From: Legionella sp. 515359
GTDB taxonomy: Bacteria > Pseudomonadota > Gammaproteobacteria > Legionellales > Legionellaceae
Length of the DNA stretch: 64,000 nucleotides
Reading direction: 5' to 3'
NCBI GenBank assembly: GCA_025941565.1
Contig: JAPCYN010000004.1
Coordinates: 62,001 to 126,000 of the forward strand
Position 1 is the stretch's first letter, and each line of letters begins with the position of its first letter. The notes below the pieces were generated by a model, which had not been told where the DNA came from, did no database searches, and saw nothing but the letters and a program-made list of their open reading frames with translations. Shown here piece by piece: positions 1-10,600 of the stretch. Made by a program: the position numbers and the translations under genes.

Positions 1-186
1 AGTTTGTCCAGCTACACTCGGAATGACACTGAGATTACCCTGGCTGCTTTTATGATGACTGGCATGCTCATCGGATGCCTGAGCATTGGATGATGCGGCG
101 GCGCCCATTAAAATCAAAACCAACAGCACTTTCAGTAGGGGATGCCATTGGCGAATTGTCTTATTGGTGTTGTGATATCGAATCAT
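1..186 (-). CDS. Exported His-containing protein, N-terminal part only
   Basis: An open frame reads leftward from the ATG at 186 and runs off the window edge without a stop, giving 62 residues. The start follows GGAAAAGA. The N-terminus has Arg/Lys residues, then a hydrophobic stretch (LLKVLLVLILMGAAA) and a small-residue region fitting signal peptidase I cleavage near residues 30-36. After that comes a His-containing segment (DEHASHHK). It is therefore probably periplasmic or outer-membrane. The family cannot be told from this fragment. Position just downstream of the ATPase operon in the same orientation suggests a link with the metal island, by inference only. Confidence 0.6.
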   Translation of the reverse strand, partial: MIRYHNTNKTIRQWHPLLKVLLVLILMGAAASSNAQASDEHASHHKSSQGNLSVIPSVAGQT

Positions 187-319
187 TCTTTTCCACGATA
201 AAGTAATATTTCCGAGCTATGCCTATATTATGCTATTGATATTAGTACTATTTTACAAGGGGTGTGTCCTCGCCAATCATTCCCCTTTCGAAACTAAAGA
301 GGGCGCAAGAGATAGGTCC

Positions 320-1210
320 TCACTCAATGTCCAAGTGGTGTTCCTTCATGTCATTGCCAATAATCGCTTCCGCACATCGGATGATGTTCTGAATTTCTTC
401 AGTAATTTCTTCTTGACGCAGTATATTAAGATATTTTTTTAATGCGCTTCGTTTATTCTCTAAGCTATCCAAGGCATGATTCAAATGAAACAGCCTTTGG
501 TGGTTTTCACCATAAAATGATTTATAAAAAATGGAATAATACATTGAAAATAAATACTGTTCAGCAAACTCAGATAAAAATTGCTCATGGGATAAATTGA
601 GAACCGGTGGAACGGAACATGGCTTGTCATTGGTTAAAAAAAACTCTTGGAATGGGCGCACTGTTTTTACCTCAATTTGATTTTTTCCCTCCTCATTGAA
701 CAGGATCCCCCACTGCCAAGAGTGCCATTCCATACGCTGTTGTGATGCTACTTCCTCAAGAGACTGCAACAGATGTAAAATCACCGCAGGAATTTCTTCG
801 AGGGCATTAGCGCCATCTAATGCTTTGATGACACGCGAATCGTTTGCCATTTTCAAAGCCAATTTATGCCCTACGACAAGGAATACTGGCAAAAATTCAG
901 GGTCTTGTTGTTCCCTCTCCGCTATCCAGTGAAGCACATTATCATTAAAACCACCACAAAAACCTCGTTCAGAACCAATAAGAATATAAAGGGAAGAATT
1001 ACCATTTGGTGTATTCATGGGGGAAATGGGGTAAGCACTAAAAAAATCATGCCCTGCGTCTCTAATGGTTTGCATGACTTGTTCCTGCATAGGAAGAAAT
1101 TTGGTGATTTTATTGAGCTCAATAGAACAAAGAGTTTTCATGGCGGTCATGATATTACCAATGTCGTCTAAGGCCGTAAAATGATCGTTTAGTTGACTAC
1201 GCTTGGTCAT
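320..1210 (-). CDS. atpG: F-type ATPase gamma subunit, N-ATPase type
   Basis: Gamma is the central stalk that couples rotation of the membrane ring to the F1 alpha/beta hexamer. About 296 residues match the family length. The N-terminal helix that enters the hexamer is present (MTKRSQLNDHF...IMTAMKTL), as is the conserved glycine-rich segment (SERGFCGGFNDN). The C-terminus is a second long helix (RSALKKYLNILRQEEITEEI). The ATG at 1210 is chosen because GGGAAGAA lies just upstream. A TTG seven codons further up lacks such a site. It is last in the operon, 45 bases after atpA. Divergence from housekeeping gamma is strong, as expected for the N-ATPase branch. Confidence 0.88.
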   Translation of the reverse strand: MTKRSQLNDHFTALDDIGNIMTAMKTLCSIELNKITKFLPMQEQVMQTIRDAGHDFFSAYPISPMNTPNGNSSLYILIGSERGFCGGFNDNVLHWIAEREQQDPEFLPVFLVVGHKLALKMANDSRVIKALDGANALEEIPAVILHLLQSLEEVASQQRMEWHSWQWGILFNEEGKNQIEVKTVRPFQEFFLTNDKPCSVPPVLNLSHEQFLSEFAEQYLFSMYYSIFYKSFYGENHQRLFHLNHALDSLENKRSALKKYLNILRQEEITEEIQNIIRCAEAIIGNDMKEHHLDIE

Positions 1211-1255
1211 AAATTTCTTCCCAAAATTCAATGTGCCTGAGAAACAGGCATGGCA

Positions 1256-2728
1256 CTACCCATTTAACCAGCCTTTGACTGCATTGCTCCATTCCTCGCG
1301 AGAACTGGCCAGTGACAAGTTGCTTTTTTTGACTTCTTGCTCTATTTTTTTTAGAACCTTCGGGATGTCGTCTAAACTTAAGTGGGTAAAAAGTCCCTCA
1401 TTGTAGGCAATCAACCAGGCGAGTTGGAATTCAATTGGCAAGGGCGAAAGACGCTCTTGTTTAAACACTTCTCTTAACAGTCGTCCATTTTGAATGTGTT
1501 GTTGCATTTTAATATCAAGCTTAGCCCCAAAACGCGTAAACAGTTCCAAGTCAAGAAATTGCATGTAATCCAACTTCATTCGACCCGCCTCTTTTTTTAT
1601 GTTGGGGTGTTGGGCTTTACCGCCTACGCGAGAAACGGATTTGGTGATATCAATTGCCGGTAGAAATCCTGCTGAGAATAAATGTTCATCAAAAAAGAGT
1701 TGCCCATCGGTGATTGAAATCAGATTTGTGGGGATATAGGTCGCAATTTCCCCTTGTTTTGTTTCTATAATAGGAAGTGCGGTCATACTGCCCCCTCCCA
1801 TTTCAGGAGACAGGCACGTTGAGCGTTCTAATAAGCGAGCATGTAAATAGAAGATATCCGCAGGAAAAGCTTCACGCCCAGGAGGCCTGCGCAGTAAAAG
1901 CGACAGTTCACGGTAACAGTTGGCATGAGCACTCAAATCATCGTACACGACCAACGTATCAAAGCCTTGCTTCATCCAATGCTCCGCAACAGCACATCCT
2001 GCGAAAGGGGCGAGATAAAGCAATCCGGGTAATGAGGTGGCCAGTGCCACAACCACCGTGGTGTATTCCAACGCCTGAGTTTCTTTTAGCAATTGGATGG
2101 TATTGGCAACCGTAGAACGTTTTTGGCCAATTAACACATAGACACAACGCACGTTTTTATCTTTTTGATTGATCACAATATCAATAGCCAAGGCGCTTTT
2201 GCCCAACCCATTATCACCTATAATGAGTTCCCGCTGTCCTTTTCCAAGAGGAATGACATTATCAATCATTTTATTACCGGTATAAAAAGGGCGCGTCACA
2301 AAATCACGGTGAATAATAGGGGTCGATAAAATGTCAAGTAATCCTTGTTCATCACAGGGTGGTGGTTCCTCTTCATCTAATGGATGCCCTAAAGGATCAA
2401 CCACTCGCCCCAAAAGTGAATCCCCTACAGGAATACTTAATGAACGCTTCAGATGAAACATAGGCATCCCGGATTTTAATTTTTTAGTTTGCAACAACAT
2501 GATGGCGCCTACAAGGCGTTCGGTGAGATGAAAAACCATAGCGATACAACAGCCATCGACTGAAATAAGAATTTCATCAATAGCTGCCGTTGGCAGCCCT
2601 GCAATCCAGATAATTCCATCGCCCACTGAGACAACATGCCCCACTTCAGAACGCCTTACTTCAAAGTGATAGTTCTCAATTCGTTGCCGCTGATGCTCAA
2701 GAATGGAGTGGTTGTCGGGTAAGTTCAT
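1256..2728 (-). CDS. atpA: F-type ATPase alpha subunit, N-ATPase type
   Basis: Alpha is the non-catalytic nucleotide-binding subunit of F1. The protein has 490 residues, slightly short of the usual 500-510. The Walker A loop is GDNGLGKSA near residue 170, and the Walker B region reads [12 protein letters not shown]. The alpha signature region is [20 protein letters not shown]. The gene start overlaps the end of atpF by 32 bases, suggesting translational coupling. The gene lies in the typical BEFAG half of an N-ATPase operon. Housekeeping alpha has GDRQTGKT, so the loop is divergent but intact. Confidence 0.93.
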   Translation of the reverse strand: MNLPDNHSILEHQRQRIENYHFEVRRSEVGHVVSVGDGIIWIAGLPTAAIDEILISVDGCCIAMVFHLTERLVGAIMLLQTKKLKSGMPMFHLKRSLSIPVGDSLLGRVVDPLGHPLDEEEPPPCDEQGLLDILSTPIIHRDFVTRPFYTGNKMIDNVIPLGKGQRELIIGDNGLGKSALAIDIVINQKDKNVRCVYVLIGQKRSTVANTIQLLKETQALEYTTVVVALATSLPGLLYLAPFAGCAVAEHWMKQGFDTLVVYDDLSAHANCYRELSLLLRRPPGREAFPADIFYLHARLLERSTCLSPEMGGGSMTALPIIETKQGEIATYIPTNLISITDGQLFFDEHLFSAGFLPAIDITKSVSRVGGKAQHPNIKKEAGRMKLDYMQFLDLELFTRFGAKLDIKMQQHIQNGRLLREVFKQERLSPLPIEFQLAWLIAYNEGLFTHLSLDDIPKVLKKIEQEVKKSNLSLASSREEWSNAVKGWLNG

Positions 2729-3458
2729 TGTTCGTCTCGGTAAAGAATTTTAATTCATCGCGAAGATTCGCTTGCAGAAGGATTGAGCCCATTTGAAGTG
2801 TTAACCCTGCCAGAAGCGCTGGGTTTTCAACCCATTCTATAGTTGGTTTTTTACACATTATTTTTTCAATGGCCTGGCCTAGGCGGCGTTGTTGGCTTTT
2901 ATTGATTGCATAAGCACTTTGGACAACAAGAGTATCCTGTTCAGAAACATCCGCCATTAATTGCCATGGTTTTTCTGGATAACGATTAAGGTCTTCGATT
3001 GTTTTTTCAATGATTTTCTGTTCAAGGTGCTCATCAGCAAACTGGATTAACAATTTTTCTGTAAATTTTCCGGCCAGTAACAGCGCTTCTTTGGCATTTT
3101 TTTCAATATATTCTTTGGCCTTTTTCATTTCACGTGCATTTAATTGTTCTTGTTCTTTTTTTATTTTTTTTTCAAAATGGAGCATTTCCTCCGACTTCCA
3201 TCGTTCCATCGCTTGTTGGAATTCCTTTTGCAACGTATTCTTCTCTTGTTGCCAATCCGCGAGACGATGTTCATATTTTATTTGTAACTGCTGGGCTTCA
3301 TTGTGACGTTGTTCCGCATTTTCTAATTGTTCTTGGACCATGTGCCTGCGCTTTGCAATGGTTTGCTGGATTGGGGCATAAAAAAAATAGTTTAAAATCC
3401 AAATCAAAACAAGAAAATTAATGAGTTCCAATAAAAAGGTTGACCACGATAGCTCCAT
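2697..3458 (-). CDS. atpF: F-type ATPase subunit b with delta-like C-terminal extension
   Basis: Subunit b forms the peripheral stalk. The N-terminus has one membrane helix ([19 protein letters not shown]), followed by a long charged coiled coil rich in Glu, Lys and Gln (about residues 30-130). At 253 residues it is some 100 longer than a simple b subunit. The last part (about 155-245, with [18 protein letters not shown] and then RDELK) resembles the C-terminal domain of delta/OSCP. No separate delta gene is present, so this extension probably takes over that role. AAGGA precedes the ATG. It starts shortly after atpE and overlaps atpA. Confidence 0.88.
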   Translation of the reverse strand: MELSWSTFLLELINFLVLIWILNYFFYAPIQQTIAKRRHMVQEQLENAEQRHNEAQQLQIKYEHRLADWQQEKNTLQKEFQQAMERWKSEEMLHFEKKIKKEQEQLNAREMKKAKEYIEKNAKEALLLAGKFTEKLLIQFADEHLEQKIIEKTIEDLNRYPEKPWQLMADVSEQDTLVVQSAYAINKSQQRRLGQAIEKIMCKKPTIEWVENPALLAGLTLQMGSILLQANLRDELKFFTETNNELTRQPLHS

Positions 3459-3468
3459 TTTTTAGTCC

Positions 3469-3738
3469 TTATTGGGAAACGAGGTAAGACAATAATGGAT
3501 TTCTAAATAAAATAATCAAAACAATCACCAAGCAGTAAATAGCCAATGATTCGATCATGGCTAAACCGATAAATAAGGTTCTGGTTATTGATTTTTCAGC
3601 CTCTGGCTGCCTTGCTAACGCATCAAGAGCATGACTTATGGCACGCCCCATGGCGATCGCAGGACCTATAGTCCCAATAGCAATCACCAATGCGGCAATC
3701 ACTGTTGATGCTAAACTAAACCAGCTGATGCTGTTCAT
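3469..3738 (-). CDS. atpE: F-type ATPase subunit c (rotor ring)
   Basis: This is an 89-residue two-helix hairpin forming the ion-carrying ring. Helix 1 contains IGPAIAMGRA, the polar loop is ARQPEA, and helix 2 carries the ion-binding carboxylate in MIESLAIY (Glu63, Ser64, Tyr68 from the ATG at 3738). The ATG at 3738 overlaps the atpB stop as ATGA and has AAGGAG seven bases upstream. A GTG at 3744 sits too close to that site. Glu-Ser and Tyr match the Na+-type signature of Ilyobacter tartaricus, but the position of its helix-1 Gln is Met30 here. Ion choice is therefore uncertain. Confidence 0.93.
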   Translation of the reverse strand: MNSISWFSLASTVIAALVIAIGTIGPAIAMGRAISHALDALARQPEAEKSITRTLFIGLAMIESLAIYCLVIVLIILFRNPLLSYLVSQ

Positions 3739-4427
3739 GACCACTCTCCTTGTTTCTTCAACTCGTGGGATTGAATACCCCCGGCAATATAGATTAAAGC
3801 CAGCATACCAAAGATATAAGCTTGTATCACTGCTTCAATAATATGAAGCATGAGAATGGGTATCGGTGCTAAGAATCCAGCAATCATCAGAACAATAAGT
3901 GCCGTTAACTGAAGACTCATGACGTTACCGAACAAGCGGATAGCCAAAGCCAATGTTCTCGATAATTCGCTGATTAAGTGAAACGGTAATAAAAAGGGCG
4001 TAGGCTTCAGGTAATGCTTTAAGTAGGCTTTCCACCCCTCCGCGCGAACTCCAAACCAATGCACGGAAAAAAACGTCACCATCGCTAGAGCCGCCGTAAC
4101 CGATAGATCCGCTGTAGGCGAATAGAATCCTGGAATAATGCCAATTAAATTGGAAATAAGGATAAAAATCCATAACGTAGCAATAAAAGGAAAGACCAAA
4201 TCAACAGAGGTCAAAGGCAATACTTCTTTCATTGTATCCTGCATTGCGACCACAATACCCTCTAAAACAACTTGGCAATTCCCCGGAAGAAGCGATAAGT
4301 GTCGCGCCGAAAGCCATAAAAAGAGGAACAAAGCCATCATAATAAGCCAGGTGGTTAACACACTTTGTGTGATGACCACTGAGCCTAGCGAAAAAGATAG
4401 TGCGTTTAAAATCCCTTCTTCCCCCAT
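3735..4427 (-). CDS. atpB: F-type ATPase subunit a (stator channel)
   Basis: Subunit a provides the half channels and the essential arginine facing the c ring. The 230 residues form about five or six hydrophobic helices. The family signature is LALAIRLFGNVMS in the penultimate helices; its Arg corresponds to E. coli Arg210. Other conserved segments are LIGIIPGFYSPTADLSVT and VIQAYIFGMLALIYI. AAGGA sits inside the end of atpQ, two bases separate the two genes, and the stop overlaps the atpE start. It is short compared with E. coli subunit a (271), as in other N-ATPase a subunits. Confidence 0.93.
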   Translation of the reverse strand: MGEEGILNALSFSLGSVVITQSVLTTWLIMMALFLFLWLSARHLSLLPGNCQVVLEGIVVAMQDTMKEVLPLTSVDLVFPFIATLWIFILISNLIGIIPGFYSPTADLSVTAALAMVTFFSVHWFGVRAEGWKAYLKHYLKPTPFLLPFHLISELSRTLALAIRLFGNVMSLQLTALIVLMIAGFLAPIPILMLHIIEAVIQAYIFGMLALIYIAGGIQSHELKKQGEWS

Positions 4428-4429
4428 GG

Positions 4430-4708
4430 CTATTCCTTAATCAGGAGGTACACATTCACCGCACCAACGATAACCCCAATAATAATTAAGTTGATCGTCC
4501 AGCTAATAGAAAAACCCTTCAGTTTGCTGTCTAACCAAACCCCTAGGTAGGCCCCTGCAATAATGGGCAAAATAAATACAAATCCCAGAGTGCCTAAATA
4601 AATCGTTTGCGCTAGCACAGTGGATTTCTCCTTTTTGGCTTTGTTGATTTTGTTCACGTCCCATTTGACGTGTTGTACCAGATCTTTTTTTGGATCTTTA
4701 AATTTCAT
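4430..4708 (-). CDS. atpQ: AtpQ: AtpI/AtpZ-like small membrane protein
   Basis: About 92 residues with a charged N-terminus and two membrane helices. The motif GAYLGVWLDSKL between the helices, and NLIIIGVIVGAVNVYLLIK at the end, match the ATPase gene 1 (AtpI/AtpZ) family, called AtpQ in N-ATPase operons. It is thought to help assembly or stability of the c ring or divalent-ion handling, but the role is not settled. It lies between atpC and atpB. In other N-ATPase operons an atpR gene follows it, but only two bases separate it from atpB here. The start at 4708 or 4714 is undecided; both overlap atpC. Confidence 0.8.
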   Translation of the reverse strand: MKFKDPKKDLVQHVKWDVNKINKAKKEKSTVLAQTIYLGTLGFVFILPIIAGAYLGVWLDSKLKGFSISWTINLIIIGVIVGAVNVYLLIKE

Positions 4709-5108
4709 AAGCATTCTGCCGTTTTAAATTCCATAGACGCTGTAATATCTCTTCATCCAAACGATGTATACTGTCGTTGATACTGATAAGATGGTCTTCT
4801 TCACTCTTTAATTCGTTCTCTAAGATATGCTGTATGGCTTGATACTCTTTGTGGCGAACATAATGTCGCGTAGCGAGAAGCAATTGATTGTCTTTAAAAT
4901 AGAGGATTGCTCCTGGCAAAGCCAAATACTCCGTCTCATTATTATCGTAACGAAACCATGCCAACCCGAAATGCAAGCACGTCATCATTCGGGTATGCTG
5001 GGCTAAAATACCAAACAGGCCTGAAGCATCTTCACCAACAAAACTGACGACATGAGACATTTTTTCACATTGTGTCGAACTCTGTAAGTATAAATCGAAA
5101 CACGCCAT
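4698..5108 (-). CDS. atpC: F-type ATPase epsilon subunit
   Basis: Epsilon caps the central stalk and can inhibit ATP hydrolysis. The 136 residues have an N-terminal beta-sandwich (FDLYLQSSTQCEKMSHVVSF, GEDASGLFGILAQHTRMMTC), where ASGLFGILAQHT matches the family motif G.FGILPGH. A C-terminal helical region rich in Glu and Arg follows (SEEDHLISINDSIHRLDEEI). It lies seven bases after atpD and overlaps the start of atpQ. Order and spacing fit the N-ATPase operon. Confidence 0.87.
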   Translation of the reverse strand: MACFDLYLQSSTQCEKMSHVVSFVGEDASGLFGILAQHTRMMTCLHFGLAWFRYDNNETEYLALPGAILYFKDNQLLLATRHYVRHKEYQAIQHILENELKSEEDHLISINDSIHRLDEEILQRLWNLKRQNAYEI

Positions 5109-5115
5109 TTTAGTT

Positions 5116-6732
<1,617 letters not shown>

Positions 6733-6894
6733 CTAATTGATGGAACGGATCGCATCGAACTCATCATCCCAGTCCAAGACACGGTTTGGTTCGTTCTTTT
6801 CATGAAACTCTTTCTTTTGTGGCCGCCATAATGCGGTTTCTTTTTCTTCTTCTACACATTCTTCGACTAAGGGTTTTAAGACCTCCGTATCCAT
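6733..6894 (-). CDS. Small acidic hypothetical protein, 53 residues
   Basis: A short open frame starts at ATG 6894 with AAGGA nine bases upstream and ends at TAG 6733. The product is highly charged (VEECVEEEKETALW; DWDDEFDAIR), with no membrane segment or signal peptide. I do not recognise it. It sits alone between the atp operon and the copper oxidase gene, in the same direction as both. It could be a small cytosolic partner of the ATPase or copper genes. The good ribosome site and closed frame are the only support. Confidence 0.5.
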   Translation of the reverse strand: MDTEVLKPLVEECVEEEKETALWRPQKKEFHEKNEPNRVLDWDDEFDAIRSIN

Positions 6895-6950
6895 CCTAAT
6901 CATTCCTTGTTATGAGAGTTATTATCACGAACCTCAACATGATTGGAGCA

Positions 6951-6987
6951 TGAAAAAAATTAAGCCTTTCATTCTGTTGAAAGGCTT
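6951..6987 (-). terminator. Rho-independent terminator after the copper oxidase
   Basis: A perfect 10-bp stem (AAGCCTTTCA at 6962-6971 with TGAAAGGCTT at 6978-6987) encloses a six-base loop. On the minus strand it is followed by AATTTTTTTC. It lies just past the stop of the oxidase gene at 6993 and so ends that transcript. Confidence 0.85.
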
Positions 6988-6992
6988 TCTAT

Positions 6993-9953
6993 TTAAAATA
7001 TCACGGCAACACCGAAAGACACCGTCGTCTGAGTGGTCGATTCTCCTAAATCAGTAAGAATCCTCTTGTAGGCACCATAATCTTTGTCATACTCAAATTC
7101 AGTATAGACATTTAAACCAGGCATAACGCGATAATAAGGTCTAATGATATAACGCATTTGATTTAAGCCAGAACCAAGCTCATTTTCGACCACGGTATGA
7201 GTGGCGAGAATGCTGCGGATCCCCGTTAGGAAGAAGAAGTTATTGGTAAGCTGGGTAGCCCGTGATAACTGAATGTCAAACTTAACACTGCCATCACGAT
7301 AATAAGTTCTAATGTTGGTGTCAATGTAATAAGGCATCAACCCTTCGATGCCAATACCGGGTTGCCAATAAGGTCCTCCAGGGCGATAAAAATAATTGAC
7401 CCCGCCTTTAATGGCCCAGAATTGACTAATCAAATGCCAATAAAAAACGTCGATGTCCGCATTTTCAACAATTCCTTGATAAATTTCAGCATCCTCAGTA
7501 TACAGCTGGAGTTTTTGGTAATCAGTCCCATAATATCCTCTAAACGTCATTTCTTGAGCGTTATGAAAAGGATCGGCATTCACCTCAAGAAAATTGGCGC
7601 GATAGAACCCTTGATGATGTCCTGCGGGGTGAGTAATAAGGGCCTTATCAATAGGCATCACCTCATCGACTCGTACAATCGGTCGATTGATATAGGGTGT
7701 TGGAGCAATTTCCGTTTCAGGTTTGGCTTTTCCGTTCACTACGTCGATAATGGTTTCATATTGGAATACTCGCGCCATACCCGATGTCATGTGAAACAGA
7801 TGATGACAATGGAAAAACCATTGGCCGCTGGCCTCCGTATCAAAATCAGCCACAGCAGTAGCACCGGGATCGACTTCAATGGTATGCAACAAGGGATCAT
7901 AAACGCCATGACCATTGCGTAAAATAAACCAATGGCCATGAATGTGCATGGGATGGCGCATCATAGAGTTGTTGGTAAAGATAATACGATAGCGTTTTCC
8001 AGGTTCAATGACAATCGGTTTTGCTTTGTATTCCGGCAAGCCATTAATCATCCAAATATACCTGTCCATATAACCAAACAATTCCATGCGGATGATCCCA
8101 TCGACGGGTATATCCGGGTTGTTGGTAGGAACCGCTGCGGTTAATTGTTGGTATTTTGTTCCTACGGTTTTAGCGCTTATGGAATTGGGCGCTGAAATCG
8201 TATCCCCGATAATGGTTGGTTCGATGGGCATGGTCATGCCATTATCCATGGACATCCCATTGTTCATCGTATCGTCTTGCATGCCTCCATCACCCGACAT
8301 CGTAGCGTGTTTCGTCTGCGTGGTAGACTGGCTCCCCATCGAACCCGTTGACATAGAACTCATGGGAGGCATGCCTTTGGGTTTCATTGGTCTGGAGGCT
8401 GAAGTGGACTCGTTCATTGAAGAAGAGGGGGCTGTTGATATTTTATTTTTAAGCATGGACGCATGATTCATCCCCGACATCCCTTGGTCTTGTTTCATAG
8501 AGGACATGGAGTGATTAGAGTGCTTGGTATTACCCGGACTATTTTGAGGAGTCATTGCTGGCATGTTGTGTTGATTACCTTGCGAACTCATCGTTTTGGA
8601 ATGGGAAGGCATAGCCATGGGTTGTTTCATTGCCATACCCCGCTTATTACTCATGGAATGATTGTTTTTTGCCATCGAGCCATGATTCATCCCTGACTTC
8701 ATCATGTTGGCCATCATCTCTCTTGTGACAGGAAGAGGCTCTGGAAAGGGTACAATGTGCTGATAATCAATGGGTTGTTTGGGGTTCGTCACTAAGGCGC
8801 CATAGACTTTGCCCAGCGTATCAATGGATTCAGCATAAATAATGTAAGGCCTGTTTTTTTGAATTTTAACCAAGACATCATAGGTTTCCCCAGGTGCAAT
8901 CCAAAAATCATCGATGAGATAAGGGCGCACATCATTTCCTTGACTGTGCACCATTTCCATTTTGGCATCAGGAATTTTAACGCGATAGATAGTACTGGCA
9001 CCAGCACCAATGAACCGTAACCTTACGGTGTCCCCTACTCGAACAGGTGCCGTCCAGGGGGATGATTTAGGCTGACCATTGAGTAAATACGCATCATAAG
9101 CAATGTCGCTTAAATCATAAATACTCATGCGCATTTGCTGCATCATTTTGTAATCAGCGATTAATTCTTTACGTTCTTTAGCTGGTGCTTTGCGATAGTC
9201 ATGCAGAAATTTCATGAGCGAGGGCTGCAATGGGAATCGAGGGCTATAGTAATCCCCATCTTTTTTTAAATTAGCAAACACGTTATCGGCAGGGGTGTTG
9301 CTCCAATCGGATAATACCACCACATGATCTTTGCTGTATTTGTAGGCTGGGGGGCTCGGTGGGTCAATAAGAAAGGCGCCGTACAAACCCTCTTGCTCTT
9401 GAGCCTTGGCATGGGCATGGTACCAATAGGTTCCTCTTTGATAAAGAGTAAATCGATAATGGAACACACCTCCTGGCGGAATGGCTTTCTGACTGACGTC
9501 CTCGACACCATCCATTTGCCAGGGGACAAGTAAACCATGCCAATGAATGGAGGTTTCCTTATCCAAATGGTTGTACACATTAATGGTGACCTGCTCACCT
9601 TCCTTGAAATGTAGGGTAGGGGCAGGGATTTGACCATTGACGGCAATGGCACGTCGAGGTTTACCAGCAAAGTATACGGTTTTATAAGCCACTACCAAAT
9701 TAATCGTACGCGCTGGGCCACGTGGAAGGGACAGGGGTTTTATTGCCCTGGCAGGTTTCTTTTTAGCCGTTTGTTGTTCCGTTTTTTTTCCCATAGGTTT
9801 GGATTGAGACAGTGTCGTCTTGGAAGAAGTCTCTGTTGGGGTCGCCGCACCATGCTGTTCATGTTGGGCAAACAAAGCAAAAGGACTGAACACCAAAAGG
9901 AAAAAAATAAGAAAATAGTTCCTTAGTACATGATGGAAGTCCTTTTTTAACAT
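6993..9953 (-). CDS. CopA-type multicopper oxidase fused to CopB-like outer-membrane domain
   Basis: The protein has 986 residues. A Sec-type signal peptide comes first (FLIFFLLVFSPFALFA). Then follow cupredoxin domains with all four copper motifs of multicopper oxidases: SIHWHG (about 135-140), WYHAHA (177-182), HPMHIHGH, and HCHHLFHMTSGM. This half should oxidise Cu(I) in the periplasm. Between them, residues about 413-580 are a linker very rich in Met, His and Ser, with many GM, SM and NH pairs, likely binding Cu(I). From about residue 770 the sequence is CopB-like (HPAGHHQGFYRANFLEVNAD, then amphipathic strands ending in Phe), normally a separate outer-membrane barrel protein. It is followed by a terminator and lies downstream of the DUF2231 gene. 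Confidence 0.9.
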   Translation of the reverse strand: MLKKDFHHVLRNYFLIFFLLVFSPFALFAQHEQHGAATPTETSSKTTLSQSKPMGKKTEQQTAKKKPARAIKPLSLPRGPARTINLVVAYKTVYFAGKPRRAIAVNGQIPAPTLHFKEGEQVTINVYNHLDKETSIHWHGLLVPWQMDGVEDVSQKAIPPGGVFHYRFTLYQRGTYWYHAHAKAQEQEGLYGAFLIDPPSPPAYKYSKDHVVVLSDWSNTPADNVFANLKKDGDYYSPRFPLQPSLMKFLHDYRKAPAKERKELIADYKMMQQMRMSIYDLSDIAYDAYLLNGQPKSSPWTAPVRVGDTVRLRFIGAGASTIYRVKIPDAKMEMVHSQGNDVRPYLIDDFWIAPGETYDVLVKIQKNRPYIIYAESIDTLGKVYGALVTNPKQPIDYQHIVPFPEPLPVTREMMANMMKSGMNHGSMAKNNHSMSNKRGMAMKQPMAMPSHSKTMSSQGNQHNMPAMTPQNSPGNTKHSNHSMSSMKQDQGMSGMNHASMLKNKISTAPSSSMNESTSASRPMKPKGMPPMSSMSTGSMGSQSTTQTKHATMSGDGGMQDDTMNNGMSMDNGMTMPIEPTIIGDTISAPNSISAKTVGTKYQQLTAAVPTNNPDIPVDGIIRMELFGYMDRYIWMINGLPEYKAKPIVIEPGKRYRIIFTNNSMMRHPMHIHGHWFILRNGHGVYDPLLHTIEVDPGATAVADFDTEASGQWFFHCHHLFHMTSGMARVFQYETIIDVVNGKAKPETEIAPTPYINRPIVRVDEVMPIDKALITHPAGHHQGFYRANFLEVNADPFHNAQEMTFRGYYGTDYQKLQLYTEDAEIYQGIVENADIDVFYWHLISQFWAIKGGVNYFYRPGGPYWQPGIGIEGLMPYYIDTNIRTYYRDGSVKFDIQLSRATQLTNNFFFLTGIRSILATHTVVENELGSGLNQMRYIIRPYYRVMPGLNVYTEFEYDKDYGAYKRILTDLGESTTQTTVSFGVAVIF

Positions 9954-9975
9954 GTTACTATCCTTCTATAAAAAT

Positions 9976-10467
9976 TTAATGTTGAAGTACTGCTTTTTGT
10001 GCTTGGGTAGGCGCAAGAACACCATAACCATAGCGATAGACTAACTCTCCTCCATGCCAGGCCGTTGTTAACAACAGTGCTTGAACAATGAACAAAGCAA
10101 TCAAGAAAGCCAGGGTTGGTTTTTGGGTTTTACTATAACGCAAAACAGACCAGCAAGCCATTAATAGGATAGTGCTTGTTGTGACGAGAGCCCAGTTTCG
10201 ATGAATCACTTTCGCTGCATGCATGACCTCATCATGCTTCACCGTATAATAGGCATAAAACCCGGCTGCTACAGTAGTTAGAGTACTCAGTGCCCCTAGC
10301 CACAAACACCAACGGGCCACTATTTCAAATTCGACAACAAAAAGATGTGTTTTCCAGCGGGTATAAGACGCCAAATAGACTAAGGCATACAATAGAGTCG
10401 AAATAGTGAATAAGGCCACTGTAAAATGGACAAAAATAGGATGCCAATTAGGGATGATTTCGATCAT
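9976..10467 (-). CDS. DUF2231-like inner-membrane protein
   Basis: 163 residues with four hydrophobic helices. The N-terminal PNWHPIFVHFTVALF matches the start typical of DUF2231 membrane proteins, with His residues near the helix ends (HPIFVHF, VIHRNW, TAWHGGELVYRYG). Such His pairs might bind metal or haem. The function is not known. A strong ribosome site (AAGGAGG) precedes the ATG. It lies 22 bases upstream of the oxidase in the same direction and is probably cotranscribed, so a part in copper handling is inferred. Confidence 0.7.
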   Translation of the reverse strand: MIEIIPNWHPIFVHFTVALFTISTLLYALVYLASYTRWKTHLFVVEFEIVARWCLWLGALSTLTTVAAGFYAYYTVKHDEVMHAAKVIHRNWALVTTSTILLMACWSVLRYSKTQKPTLAFLIALFIVQALLLTTAWHGGELVYRYGYGVLAPTQAQKAVLQH

Positions 10468-10600
10468 TGCCTGTGTCCTCCTTGCTGATTTGGGAAATAA
10501 GCTATTTCTACCACTATGTCATGAAACACTTCGGCCGCAATAATAGAAAGGATACTATTGCCTCGAATCAAAGATGACCTATCACTCGAAATTACATTGT

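Noticed and set aside
1211-1231. TTG start for the gamma subunit
   Set aside because: ATG 1210 has a better ribosome site and fits the family start.
8086-8696. Long plus-strand frames over the Met/His-rich linker
   Set aside because: They are antisense to the oxidase gene and reflect its repeated codons; no ribosome site or known motif.
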